NCBI GenBank assembly: GCA_036388675.1
Contig: DASVRI010000005.1
Location: forward strand, 62,001-126,000
Direction: 5' to 3'
Length of the DNA: 64,000 nucleotides
DNA from: DASVUS01 sp036388675
GTDB lineage: Bacteria > Armatimonadota > Abditibacteriia > Abditibacteriales > Abditibacteriaceae
The notes beneath the pieces are model-generated. The model did no database searches. It saw only the letters and a program-made list of their open reading frames with translations, and had not been told where the DNA came from. The position numbers were made by a program, and so were the translations under genes. This document shows, piece after piece, positions 18,440 to 26,884 of the stretch. Position 1 is the stretch's first letter; every line of letters begins with the position of its first letter.

Positions 18440-19411
18440 TCAATGCGCAAAGGGCAAGTCAACGACTGTAGCCATCTGCGCTTCGTTATTCCACGTGAGT
18501 TGAAGCTGCTGCCCCGCTGCGCTGTAGTCACCGCGCACATAAGCCAGTGCAATGGCGCCAAATCGCGGCGATACCGTGCTGCTGGTGATAAAACCGGCGG
18601 CACGCTCACCGGCCAACAGCGAGACGCGCTCGCCCATCGGCAATGGCAGTGGCTTTTCCAGTTTCAAACCACGCAGGCGCTGCTTCACTTTCTTGTAGGT
18701 GTTGAGGCGCGCCACAACTTCCTGCCCGTTGTAGCAGCCTTTGTGCAGCGAAACCTCTTCGTTGAGGTTGGCTTCCCAGGGATTGATTTCCTCGTTCAAT
18801 TCCAAACCGGCCACGGGAATTCCGGCTTCGATGCGCAGCAGATTATACGTTTCGTTGTCGCACAGCGGAGCACCGCTTTTTTGCACCAGCTGCGCGAGCT
18901 TTTCTTTATGCTCGCTCCACAACAGGAAACCCGGAAGCGGCAAACGCCTGGTGCGCGCGATAAAAACAGACGCGCCAGCAGCATCAAACATCTGCACGCC
19001 ATTTAAAGAATCATCCGGCGCGATGCCCACGGTTTCGAGTACTCGCTGTGCCTGCGGCCCGAACACGCCGAAGAGCGCCGTCGCTTCAGTGATGTCTTCA
19101 ACGCGCACATCCTGACGAAAAAGTATGAACTGCTGCGCGTGCGGCTTGAACATGGCGCGTCGATTAGGTGAAGCGATGACAAGATAGCCATCGCTCTGGC
19201 GAAAAACCGTGAGCAAATCGAGCAGGCGCGCTTTGCTGCTGACCAACGCCGCGTCGCAGCCGGTGTCGGGGCGCAAACCCTTGATGTCGTTGGTGGTGAG
19301 GTGATGCAGCAGTTGCCCGCCATCGGCGCCCGCAACACGAAAGCGTCCGAAATGGCTCATATCGCGCCACACAGCGCTTTGGTGTGCGGCATTGTAAAGG
19401 TCGTTGTTCAT
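18440..19411 (-). CDS. ygfZ: YgfZ/GcvT-family folate-binding protein
   Basis: A 323-residue protein related to the T-protein of glycine cleavage. The diagnostic YgfZ motif is present as LHKGCYNGQEVVARL (about residues 225-240), including the conserved Cys. YgfZ proteins bind tetrahydrofolate and help maintain iron-sulphur enzymes such as the tRNA thiomethyltransferase MiaB. It overlaps or abuts the pyrophosphorylase gene and lies 5 bases after the membrane protein gene, so all three are likely co-transcribed. Confidence 0.9.
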   Translation of the reverse strand: MNNDLYNAAHQSAVWRDMSHFGRFRVAGADGGQLLHHLTTNDIKGLRPDTGCDAALVSSKARLLDLLTVFRQSDGYLVIASPNRRAMFKPHAQQFILFRQDVRVEDITEATALFGVFGPQAQRVLETVGIAPDDSLNGVQMFDAAGASVFIARTRRLPLPGFLLWSEHKEKLAQLVQKSGAPLCDNETYNLLRIEAGIPVAGLELNEEINPWEANLNEEVSLHKGCYNGQEVVARLNTYKKVKQRLRGLKLEKPLPLPMGERVSLLAGERAAGFITSSTVSPRFGAIALAYVRGDYSAAGQQLQLTWNNEAQMATVVDLPFAH

Positions 19412-19416
19412 GTAAG

Positions 19417-21183
19417 TTAAAGTGGCCGCACCAGAGGCGCCAACGCTCCGGCCAGCGCCAGGGTCTGCACCGCTTGAAGGCCGACAAGTAACGCAGCGAA
19501 TCGCAGCGAAACCGTTTCACGCCCCAGAGCGCCGGCGGCCAACACGCATAAGGGAGCGAGCGCGAAAAGCCATAAACGTTCGACTTCGCCGCGCACGTTG
19601 CCGGACACAGTCAGCAGCAACAAGGTGCAAAGAGCCGCCACGCCAACAGCCAGCGCTGTCCTATCCCACATTATACCGCCTTCGACCTCTTCTTCAGGGT
19701 TCCTCATGCCTTCAGGGCTTCCGGTGCGCCATGCGCGCAGGCGGCATTCGCGCAGGCGGCGCAACACAGCCAGGATGCAGCCCACCACAACCGGCCAACT
19801 GCAAAACATTGCGAACATCAGCAGATTGAGCCACACCCAAACTCCATAAGTGCGCGCTGCGATTGTCGCCTCGTGGTGCACCGCCATCGCCTGCCGGAAG
19901 ATGAGGCCAATCTGCATCGGAAAGAGCACCAGAAGCAAAGCCCAGCCCAACATAAAACCGAGGACGCAACTGCCTAAATCCGCCAGAGGACGGGGCATTG
20001 CTCCCCGCTCTGTGCCGGGTGCAGGCCGCAGCCACGACCGGGTACTCGTGACGGTTTTCTGCGCTCCATAATGCCACACGGCTGCCAGGACAACGATGCC
20101 CCACACCGCCAGTGTGCCGAAGGAGATAAACGAGGTAAACGCCAGAATCACACCCGCAGCAATGCTCCAGGCTGGCGAGCCGCCATTCAATCGAAAGGCC
20201 AGGCAAGCCAGCGCCCAGGCCGCAAAGCAGGCGATAAGACTATCCAGCGAGAAAGCGAACACGTTCACCGTGGGAGCCAATGCGAACAGCGCCGCCGCCA
20301 GCAATGCGCGACCTTCCTGTAATGTCACAGAGGCGATGTCATCAACAACGGCCCCCCTGGCCAGCCAGTACACTGCGGGCACGGTGGCCGCCACGCAAAG
20401 CGACAACAAAAAAGCGCTCCACAAAGCACCGCCCACAGCCGCACCGGGTAAGTCGAACTGCGAGGATGCCCCCGCCGAGCGAGCGGCAGCGCGACGCACC
20501 TGGTTTCCCGAACTGGCCAGTTCTGCTGCCCCGTATCCGGTCAGGCTTTCTGCCAGCGAGGTAAAAGTGTTTTGCAGAGCGGGAACGGCATTGAAGATGC
20601 GGCGCGCGCCATAATACAGCAACACGGCACCCGGAGGATGCGTCGCTACGTGGGCCTGCAAACGCGACGGCGGCTGTTGCCAGCGTTGCGCGTAGCCACT
20701 TGTAAACTGGCGCATGTCTTCAACTGCATAGGCCGTGGAAAAATACTGATTCGCCGTATCGCTCCACGTCGCGTTGATGAGGTTTTGCGTGCCGCCTGGC
20801 CCCAGCAACGCCCACGGCCACACCAGCGCGAGCAGAGACAGCAAACTAACGCAGAGCACAACCGAGGTTTTCTGTTCGCGACGATTCTTGGCACGGCAAA
20901 ATCGGTCATAGGCCGAAAGCGCCGCAGCGCCTCCGAAAAGAACGAGTACTCCCAGCGGCAGCAGCCACGCGGAAGCGGGCCACAAAGTAGTATTGGGTGG
21001 AATGGCCCATTGTTGTGCATAGCCCAGCGGCGCACCGACTCCGGGCAGGCGGCGCGGCCCATAGAGCCACAACCATGTCGCGGCGCACAACAACAATAAA
21101 ACCGCCACAGCCCCTGCCAGCGAACGCGCGGACGCAGGCGACGCGGGGCTGGTGGGCGATTCTTCTTCGGAAGCAGTGTTCAA
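19417..21183 (-). CDS. Polytopic membrane protein, mannosyltransferase-like
   Basis: A 588-residue protein with about 11-12 hydrophobic segments. After the first two, a periplasmic loop carries HVATHPPGAVLLYYGARRIF, a Thr-His-Pro-Pro-Gly motif seen in membrane glycosyltransferases of the GT-C/PMT type, and an acidic WSDTANQYFSTAYAVED. The function is therefore plausibly lipid-linked sugar transfer, but no full-length relative is recognised. The frame opens with TTG and no obvious ribosome site, so the start is uncertain. It is followed 5 bases later by ygfZ. Confidence 0.6.
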   Translation of the reverse strand: MNTASEEESPTSPASPASARSLAGAVAVLLLLCAATWLWLYGPRRLPGVGAPLGYAQQWAIPPNTTLWPASAWLLPLGVLVLFGGAAALSAYDRFCRAKNRREQKTSVVLCVSLLSLLALVWPWALLGPGGTQNLINATWSDTANQYFSTAYAVEDMRQFTSGYAQRWQQPPSRLQAHVATHPPGAVLLYYGARRIFNAVPALQNTFTSLAESLTGYGAAELASSGNQVRRAAARSAGASSQFDLPGAAVGGALWSAFLLSLCVAATVPAVYWLARGAVVDDIASVTLQEGRALLAAALFALAPTVNVFAFSLDSLIACFAAWALACLAFRLNGGSPAWSIAAGVILAFTSFISFGTLAVWGIVVLAAVWHYGAQKTVTSTRSWLRPAPGTERGAMPRPLADLGSCVLGFMLGWALLLVLFPMQIGLIFRQAMAVHHEATIAARTYGVWVWLNLLMFAMFCSWPVVVGCILAVLRRLRECRLRAWRTGSPEGMRNPEEEVEGGIMWDRTALAVGVAALCTLLLLTVSGNVRGEVERLWLFALAPLCVLAAGALGRETVSLRFAALLVGLQAVQTLALAGALAPLVRPL

Positions 21184-21213
21184 CGGAAGCGGGATTCGAC
21201 GTCAAGCCGTTCT

Positions 21214-23067
21214 CTAGATTTGAAATTTCTGTTCGACGCGCCGCGCCACAGGATGCTGCGTATTACGCTGGCTAGTAGTCCGCTGCTGCGTATTACGCTG
21301 AGTTCCGTCGCGCTGTGATCTATCGCGTTGCGCATTGCTGCCATCGCTCGATGTCTGCCGCCGGTCGGGTGCCGAGGACGATGGTTTGCCAGCCGTGCGC
21401 TGCTTGTCGCTGTGTCGTGTGTCGCTTCGGTCGGTGCCGCGTGTTGCGGTTTGGCTGTCCTGGCGCGACGGCTTGCGGGGCGACCTGGCTTTCGCGGGTT
21501 TGGCTTCAGCCGCTTTGCGCAAAGCATGAACTTCGCCCGGCAGCAACACGCGATAGGCGCCGGCCAGCATGCCTTCAAGCCCCAGCCCGGCAAAACGCAC
21601 GCGGCGCAAAGCGCGCACCGGGTGCCCGACTGCTTCGAGCATACGCCGCACCTGACGGTTGCGTCCCTCGTGCAGTGTCAGTTGCACCAGGGCGTTGTTC
21701 TCGGTTTGTGCTCGCACGCGCGCTTTGCAGGGCGCGGTCTTGCCATCTTCGAGATAAATGCCTTCCTCCAGCTTCTTCAGCGTCGGGACGGTCACATGGC
21801 CCCGAACGCGCGCCCAGTACGTTTTCTCTACGCCGTGCGAAGGATGCGTCAGCAGTTGTGTCAAGGAGCCGTCATCAGTCAGCAATAAGACGCCCGCCGT
21901 ATCAAAATCGAGCCGCCCAATCGGGTGCAGATGCTTGTATTTATCGGGCAGCAAGTGCGTCACCGTCGTGCGGCCTTCAGGGTCTTTCTTTGTCGTCACG
22001 ACGCCGGTCGGCTTGTGCAGCAACAACACGGTGGCCGGCCCGGTCGGTAGGCGAAGCGGCTGGCCATCGACAACGATGCGGTCTCGCTGCGGGTCGGCTT
22101 TAGCGCCCAGTTCACGCACGATGTGGCCGTTGACGCTGACACGCCCCTGCTCGATCATCTCTTCCGCGGCGCGGCGACTGGTCACGCCAGCCCGCGCGAT
22201 CAACTTTTGCAGGCGCTCGCCCTCGGTGGAGTCGCTATGCGAGTACTCGCGTGGCGGCTCATGCTGCGAAGCCGCCGCCAGAACTTCTTCAATCGGCGGT
22301 GCGAGGTAGATGGGCGCCTTTTTGTTCGCTGCCGTATCCGAAGCCGGACGTTGGTGCGGCGTTGCGGCGCGGCTCGATTTCGCGGCGCTGTTCGGTTTCG
22401 TGGCGTTGCGTGGCCTCTCGCCGTTGTGCGAATTCGCGGCGCTGCCGTTCGTGCGCTTCGAGCTGGGCGCGGGTCTGTTCGCTCTGGGCGCGGCGTTCGC
22501 TGGCCTGTCGCTCGACTCTCTGCGCGCGGGCGTTGTGGCGTCGCTGTCGCGCCGCAGCGGAGGACGCGTCGATGCTCCGCGTGTTGAGCGAGGATGTTCC
22601 GCTGCGCTCTGTCGCGCTGAAGCGGGCCTCATTTCCTGGCGCGGCGTTCGATCTCGTGGCGTTTGGTCGCTGTGTGCCACGCCGCGCGGTGCCGCGCTGC
22701 GTGGTGCCTGACCGCGCGGCATCGGCTCGCGTGGTGCTCTGCTGCTCGACGCGCGGTTCGTTGCCTCGTTGCCCTGAGGGCGAGTTCTCGGCGCGGCGCT
22801 GCGTGGCGCCTGGCTGCGTGGCGCTCGGTCGCGAGGTGCTTGGTCGCGTGGCGTCCGGTCGCGCTGATTCACGTCTCGCGGGCCTCGGGCGCTCTGGGGA
22901 GCCGGGTTCGTGCCGGGCCGGTTTTGCGACCTCGCCTGCTGCGGGCGCCCTTGTTGCGGGCGCGGCTCTTGCGACCGCTGTTCTTGCGACCGCACCTCTT
23001 GCGACCGTGGATTGGGCTTCTTGCCGCCTGTATTGGGGCGGGATGTTCTCGGATTGTGGCTGGCCAT
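21214..23067 (-). CDS. rluB: rRNA pseudouridine synthase (RsuA/RluB family) with long disordered tails
   Basis: A recognisable 240-residue core of an RsuA/RluB enzyme lies between two low-complexity tails. The core opens with an S4 RNA-binding domain (RLQKLIARAGVTSRRAAEEMIEQG), then the catalytic block HPIGRLDFDTAGVLLLT with the essential Asp, and LTLHEGRNRQVRRML. It isomerises uridine in 23S (or 16S) rRNA. The N-terminal tail of some 275 residues is built of Pro-Arg-(Asp/Ser)-Ala-type repeats, and the C-terminal tail of about 95 residues is Ser/Arg/Gln-rich. The ATG at 23067 (MASHNPRTS) was chosen over 23160. The first 780 bases overlap the DD-carboxypeptidase frame. A GAGTACTC copy lies six bases upstream of the ATG. 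Confidence 0.88.
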   Translation of the reverse strand: MASHNPRTSRPNTGGKKPNPRSQEVRSQEQRSQEPRPQQGRPQQARSQNRPGTNPAPQSARGPRDVNQRDRTPRDQAPRDRAPRSQAPRSAAPRTRPQGNEATNRASSSRAPREPMPRGQAPRSAAPRGVAHSDQTPRDRTPRQEMRPASARQSAAEHPRSTRGASTRPPLRRDSDATTPARRESSDRPANAAPRANRPAPSSKRTNGSAANSHNGERPRNATKPNSAAKSSRAATPHQRPASDTAANKKAPIYLAPPIEEVLAAASQHEPPREYSHSDSTEGERLQKLIARAGVTSRRAAEEMIEQGRVSVNGHIVRELGAKADPQRDRIVVDGQPLRLPTGPATVLLLHKPTGVVTTKKDPEGRTTVTHLLPDKYKHLHPIGRLDFDTAGVLLLTDDGSLTQLLTHPSHGVEKTYWARVRGHVTVPTLKKLEEGIYLEDGKTAPCKARVRAQTENNALVQLTLHEGRNRQVRRMLEAVGHPVRALRRVRFAGLGLEGMLAGAYRVLLPGEVHALRKAAEAKPAKARSPRKPSRQDSQTATRGTDRSDTRHSDKQRTAGKPSSSAPDRRQTSSDGSNAQRDRSQRDGTQRNTQQRTTSQRNTQHPVARRVEQKFQI

Positions 23068-24400
23068 AGATCGAGTACTCAGTTGTTGTGTTGGGAGTCT
23101 TGCGCAGTTTGCCGCGTGGCTTCTGCGCACGCAGTTTCCGGACGGATAACAGCAAAGCAAGACTCAAGAAAAATGCACCATACATTCCCAGCCGCAGCGA
23201 GGGATTGGTCGGCACGATAGCGGCAGCAGGTGGCAAGACGCGGGCCATCACAGAAGCCGGTACGTCCTCGCGTGCCACGAGAGGCGCTTTGGCCACCGCG
23301 TGCGCGCCGCTCAGGAACTCGACGTAGCCGACGGCCTGCCCCTGGCGTAGCGGAGCTTTCATCGGCAGCAGGTGAACGCGGCGTTCGATAGCCGGCTGCT
23401 CATCGTTGCGCAATGCGACGGAAACGGCACGCGGCGTCACGGCATGGGCTTCAAAGGCGCCGCCAACCACGGGAACCGCACCGAACTCCTCGCCGCCGCT
23501 CGTCACAGCAACCGGTGCAAAATGCGCGAACCCGATGTTTTGCAGAATGAAACGGCTGTCCGCCCACGTGTCGGGCGCGTGCATTACCACGCTGATGAGG
23601 CGCAACGGCTGCGTCTTGCCTGAAGGCGTGCGCATCCAGCGCGTTGCCGAAGCGATCAGGCAGCGTCCCGCCTGCCTAGTGTATCCCGTTTTCACGCCGT
23701 CCGATTCATTCCAGCGAAACAGCAGGCGATTGCGATTAACCAACAATCGATTGGGGCCAATCTTCCAGTTGCCATGAATCGTGGCCTCGCGAGTACTCAC
23801 CACTTCGTTGAAGAAGGGATAACGCATCGCGGCGCGCGCGATTAAGGCCAGGTCGTAGGCTGTTGTGTAGTGGTTCGGGTCGTGCAAACCGTGCGGGTTG
23901 ACGAAATGCGTGTTGCGCGCGCCAATTTCGCGCGCTTTGCGGTTCATCAACTCGACAAAGGCCGGAACGCTGCCCGCGACGCCTTCGGCAATGGCCACAC
24001 ACGAATCGTTGGCCGACTTGATCATCGCAGCACGCACCAGGTCGCGCATCACGAACTGCTCGCCTTGCAACAGAAAAACACTCGATTCACCGACCAGCGG
24101 CGGATTGGGGCCGATGCGCACCACGCGGTCAAGCGAGTTCTGCGACAACGCCACCAGTGCCGTCATGGTCTTGGTGGTCGAGGCGGGAAACATGCGCTGA
24201 TGCGCGTTGCGCTGGGCTAATACACGACCGGTCGCCGCGTCCATCAAAATCCAACTGGGCGCCAGCGGCAACTGAGGTTTGACGACCGGCTGGCCTGGCC
24301 TCGTCTTAACAGCCACTTGCGCTTTACGCAATGGAGCCGCTTCGAGTACTCGCGGCGCGAAAGCAAGAAAACATAGCAAGCAGAACAGCGCGCGCCTCAT
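22289..24400 (-). CDS. D-alanyl-D-alanine carboxypeptidase (peptidase S11), C-terminal extent uncertain
   Basis: The first 430 residues are a complete penicillin-binding DD-carboxypeptidase: a signal peptide (RALFCLLCFLAFAP), active-site PASTTKTM (Ser-x-x-Lys), SAND (Ser-x-Asn) and DGVKTGYT (Lys-Thr-Gly). A trailing membrane anchor follows (LGMYGAFFLSLALLLSV, about residues 405-425). It trims peptidoglycan stem peptides in the periplasm. Beyond the anchor the frame stays open for some 270 more residues, all Arg/Ala/Gln/Thr low-complexity, while the pseudouridine synthase gene is read in another frame of the same strand. Either the tail is real or the frame just lacks stops. Its ATG overlaps the scpB stop (ATGA). 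Confidence 0.88.
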   Translation of the reverse strand: MRRALFCLLCFLAFAPRVLEAAPLRKAQVAVKTRPGQPVVKPQLPLAPSWILMDAATGRVLAQRNAHQRMFPASTTKTMTALVALSQNSLDRVVRIGPNPPLVGESSVFLLQGEQFVMRDLVRAAMIKSANDSCVAIAEGVAGSVPAFVELMNRKAREIGARNTHFVNPHGLHDPNHYTTAYDLALIARAAMRYPFFNEVVSTREATIHGNWKIGPNRLLVNRNRLLFRWNESDGVKTGYTRQAGRCLIASATRWMRTPSGKTQPLRLISVVMHAPDTWADSRFILQNIGFAHFAPVAVTSGGEEFGAVPVVGGAFEAHAVTPRAVSVALRNDEQPAIERRVHLLPMKAPLRQGQAVGYVEFLSGAHAVAKAPLVAREDVPASVMARVLPPAAAIVPTNPSLRLGMYGAFFLSLALLLSVRKLRAQKPRGKLRKTPNTTTEYSIYGQPQSENIPPQYRRQEAQSTVARGAVARTAVARAAPATRAPAAGEVAKPARHEPGSPERPRPARRESARPDATRPSTSRPSATQPGATQRRAENSPSGQRGNEPRVEQQSTTRADAARSGTTQRGTARRGTQRPNATRSNAAPGNEARFSATERSGTSSLNTRSIDASSAAARQRRHNARAQRVERQASERRAQSEQTRAQLEAHERQRREFAQRREATQRHETEQRREIEPRRNAAPTSGFGYGSEQKGAHLPRTAD

Positions 24401-25134
24401 GGAGTTGCGTCCTCCTCGCCTGTGTCATCTGTGTCGGTGGCCTCGGTTAACGAACCATTGAGGCTTTGGTCACCAGCGGCACCGTTCAAGTCTTGAGGCT
24501 CAACCGATTCCTGGTGCGTGCGCTCGGCAATTTGCGCGTCCACTTCATCCATGCTCTTCATGGCGCCACGGCGGAACAGTTCCTGTGAGGTGCTGTTGGC
24601 GCCGTCAGCGGCATCGTTGAGTTCGGCCAACTCAGAGAGCGAAGGCAAATCAGCCACATCGCGCAGACCGAAATGATCAAGAAAATGCGGCGTGGTGGCA
24701 TAGAGCCACGGACGGCCCGGCGCGTCTTTGCGCCCGGCGAAAGCGATCAGCTTTTTTTCAAGTAGAAACTGCACCGGCCCGGCGCAATCGACGCCGCGCA
24801 ACGCTTCGATGTCGCCGCGCGTGGCGGGTTGTCGATAGGCCACAATCGCCAACACTTCAAAAGCCGCACGCGACAGGCGCTGCCGTTTTTCTTCGCGCAG
24901 CTTTGCGATGTAAGTACCGAATTGCGGCTTGGTGACGACTTGCCAGCCGCCTGCCACTTCGATGATTTGTAGCGCGCCGATGCGGTCTTTTTCTTCGCGC
25001 AAAATGTCGAGTTCGGCCAGCACTTCGCGTGGTGACAAATCCACGATTTGCGCCAGTTTCTTCAACGGCACCGGCCTGTCGGAAGCGAAAAGCAACGCTT
25101 CGATAACGTCAGTGATTTCAGCTTTGGTCGCCAT
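24397..25134 (-). CDS. scpB: Segregation and condensation protein B
   Basis: A 245-residue protein with two winged-helix domains: IEALLFASDRPVPLKKLA and the conserved LSRAAFEVLAIVAYRQPATRGDIEALRGVD block, then GRPWLYATTPHFLDHFGL. ScpB binds the kleisin ScpA and SMC to compact and segregate the chromosome. The C-terminal 60 residues are acidic and unstructured. It sits directly after scpA with a 33-base gap that contains a GAGTACTC copy (25159-25166), and couples to the carboxypeptidase gene by a 4-base overlap. Confidence 0.95.
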   Translation of the reverse strand: MATKAEITDVIEALLFASDRPVPLKKLAQIVDLSPREVLAELDILREEKDRIGALQIIEVAGGWQVVTKPQFGTYIAKLREEKRQRLSRAAFEVLAIVAYRQPATRGDIEALRGVDCAGPVQFLLEKKLIAFAGRKDAPGRPWLYATTPHFLDHFGLRDVADLPSLSELAELNDAADGANSTSQELFRRGAMKSMDEVDAQIAERTHQESVEPQDLNGAAGDQSLNGSLTEATDTDDTGEEDATP

Positions 25135-25167
25135 GGTTTGGTAGTGTAAATACGTAACGAGTACTCG

Positions 25168-26118
25168 TCACGCGGGCTGCGGTCTGGTTTTTACCAGGAT
25201 TTCATCGAACAGCGTTTCCTGCTGCACCACGATGCGCTTGCGCGCGATGAGTTCCAGCACCGAAAGAAAAGTAATAACGACTTCGAGACGCGTGCCGCAA
25301 TCGTCGCACAGGTCGCCGAAAGTGAGTCCCTCGGCGCTGCCGCTGATGCGACGCAGCACCTCGCGCACGCGTTCTGCCAATGTGAACGGCTCACGGCGGA
25401 TTGTCGTTACAGGACGCTCTGCTACGCGGTCGAGAACTTTTTGCAACGCGCGCAGCAAATCGAAGGTGGAAATGTCTTGCAGCAGCATCACGCCTTCATC
25501 TTCCGGCGTTTTGGCTGTGTCGTCGATTGCGGCGTCGGTGCGGGACGCCAGGGCTTCAGCCAGTTCAGGCGAAATCGGCGGTCGCGTCCACATCTGCGCG
25601 CGTTCGTCGCGCAGTTCTTTCAGGGTGTCGGCAGCTTCCTGATAACGCTGATACTCCAGCAAACGATCCACCAGTTCCTTGCGCGGATCGTTCTTGGAAT
25701 CATCGTCCATCTCGTCTTCATTTTCCGATTGATGCTGCGGCAACAACATGCGCGACTTAATCTGCATCAGCGTTGCCGCCGTCACCATGAAGTCGCCGGC
25801 ATACTCGAGATCCATCTCGTCCATGAGGCGAATGAACTCGATAAATTGCAACGTCACGTCGGCAATGGCTATGTCGCAGATGTCGTAGCGATGCGCGCGA
25901 ATCAGATAAAGCAGCAGGTCGAGTGGCCCTTCAAAAACCTGCAAACGCACGCGATGCCCGGTGAAGCGCTCGGGGTCGCGCACCTGTGGCTGACCTTCCA
26001 CGCCCTGAAGCCCATCACTTTGAATGCCATCGCTTTGGGCCGCCGACTCCGCTGCGGGTGGCGCGTCTTCTTCGAGTACTCGATTGAGGGTTTGGGCGTC
26101 TGCTTGCACGTTGATCAT
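25168..26118 (-). CDS. scpA: Segregation and condensation protein A (kleisin)
   Basis: A 316-residue kleisin. The N-terminal signature is RLQVFEGPLDLLLYLIRAHRYDI followed by FIEFIRLMDEMDLEYAGDFMVTAATLMQIKSRMLLP, which binds the SMC neck. The C-terminal winged helix (VITFLSVLELIARKRIVVQQ) binds the SMC cap. The middle is acidic. A start at 26118 (MINVQADAQ) was preferred because a start at 26169 would overlap the protease gene. Order M50 protease, scpA, scpB on one strand suggests one operon. Confidence 0.95.
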   Translation of the reverse strand: MINVQADAQTLNRVLEEDAPPAAESAAQSDGIQSDGLQGVEGQPQVRDPERFTGHRVRLQVFEGPLDLLLYLIRAHRYDICDIAIADVTLQFIEFIRLMDEMDLEYAGDFMVTAATLMQIKSRMLLPQHQSENEDEMDDDSKNDPRKELVDRLLEYQRYQEAADTLKELRDERAQMWTRPPISPELAEALASRTDAAIDDTAKTPEDEGVMLLQDISTFDLLRALQKVLDRVAERPVTTIRREPFTLAERVREVLRRISGSAEGLTFGDLCDDCGTRLEVVITFLSVLELIARKRIVVQQETLFDEILVKTRPQPA

Positions 26119-26134
26119 CCGGGCACGAATTGCT

Positions 26135-26851
26135 TTAGAAGATGGGAGTGCCCAACGCGGAGAACACAAGGCGATAAGACAACATTTGGACCGGCCCCAG
26201 TATCTGATTGATGATTCCAGTCAACAGCAGTGCATACAAAATCAGAAACGAAAAAGGCCGGATGGAATTGAACAGGTCGGTGACATAAGGCGGCCCGAGC
26301 GCCTCGAGCACATAGTGTCCGTCGAGCGGTGGCAGCGGAATCATGTTGAACGCCGCCAGGCCGAGATTGACCAGAACTCCCGTCGCCAACATGGTGCCGA
26401 TGAGGCTCAGGGGATTGGCTATGTCCGGATGTCCCGTCAATCCCTGCAAGACGCCCAGCGCGAAATCGGCCCTATTCCCGCCAGCCAGTAGGCCGCAAAG
26501 CCACAGCAAACCGAGCCAGATCGGCATCTGCATCAGGTTGGAAATCGGCCCGGCCAGTGCGATTAACATTCCACCACGGCGAGGGTCTTTGAGATTGCGC
26601 GGGTTAAACGGTACAGGCCGGGCCCAGCCCATGAGCGGCAAACGATAGAGCACCGCGAATACGATCATGATGGAGCCGAACGGATCGAGGTGCGCCATCG
26701 GGTCGAGCGTGAGCCGACCCTGACGCTCTGCCGTATCATCGCCCAAACGATGTCCAGCCCAGGCGTGCGCGAACTCATGAACGGTGAGCGCGGATACGAA
26801 AGCCGGAATAAAAAGCAACAACCGAAAAATTGCGCCCTGCAAATCGTCCAT
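26135..26851 (-). CDS. Site-2-protease-family membrane zinc peptidase (M50)
   Basis: A 238-residue membrane protein. LTVHEFAHAW in the first membrane helix is the HExxH zinc site, and FNMIPLPPLDGHYV in a later helix gives the third ligand Asp; both are hallmarks of the compact M50 group. Five or six hydrophobic segments. These peptidases are found upstream of scpAB in many bacteria, as here, but substrates are not known for this subgroup. Confidence 0.92.
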   Translation of the reverse strand: MDDLQGAIFRLLLFIPAFVSALTVHEFAHAWAGHRLGDDTAERQGRLTLDPMAHLDPFGSIMIVFAVLYRLPLMGWARPVPFNPRNLKDPRRGGMLIALAGPISNLMQMPIWLGLLWLCGLLAGGNRADFALGVLQGLTGHPDIANPLSLIGTMLATGVLVNLGLAAFNMIPLPPLDGHYVLEALGPPYVTDLFNSIRPFSFLILYALLLTGIINQILGPVQMLSYRLVFSALGTPIF

Positions 26852-26884
26852 GAGTTGTTTAAGGTTTACGAATACTCGAAAGCA

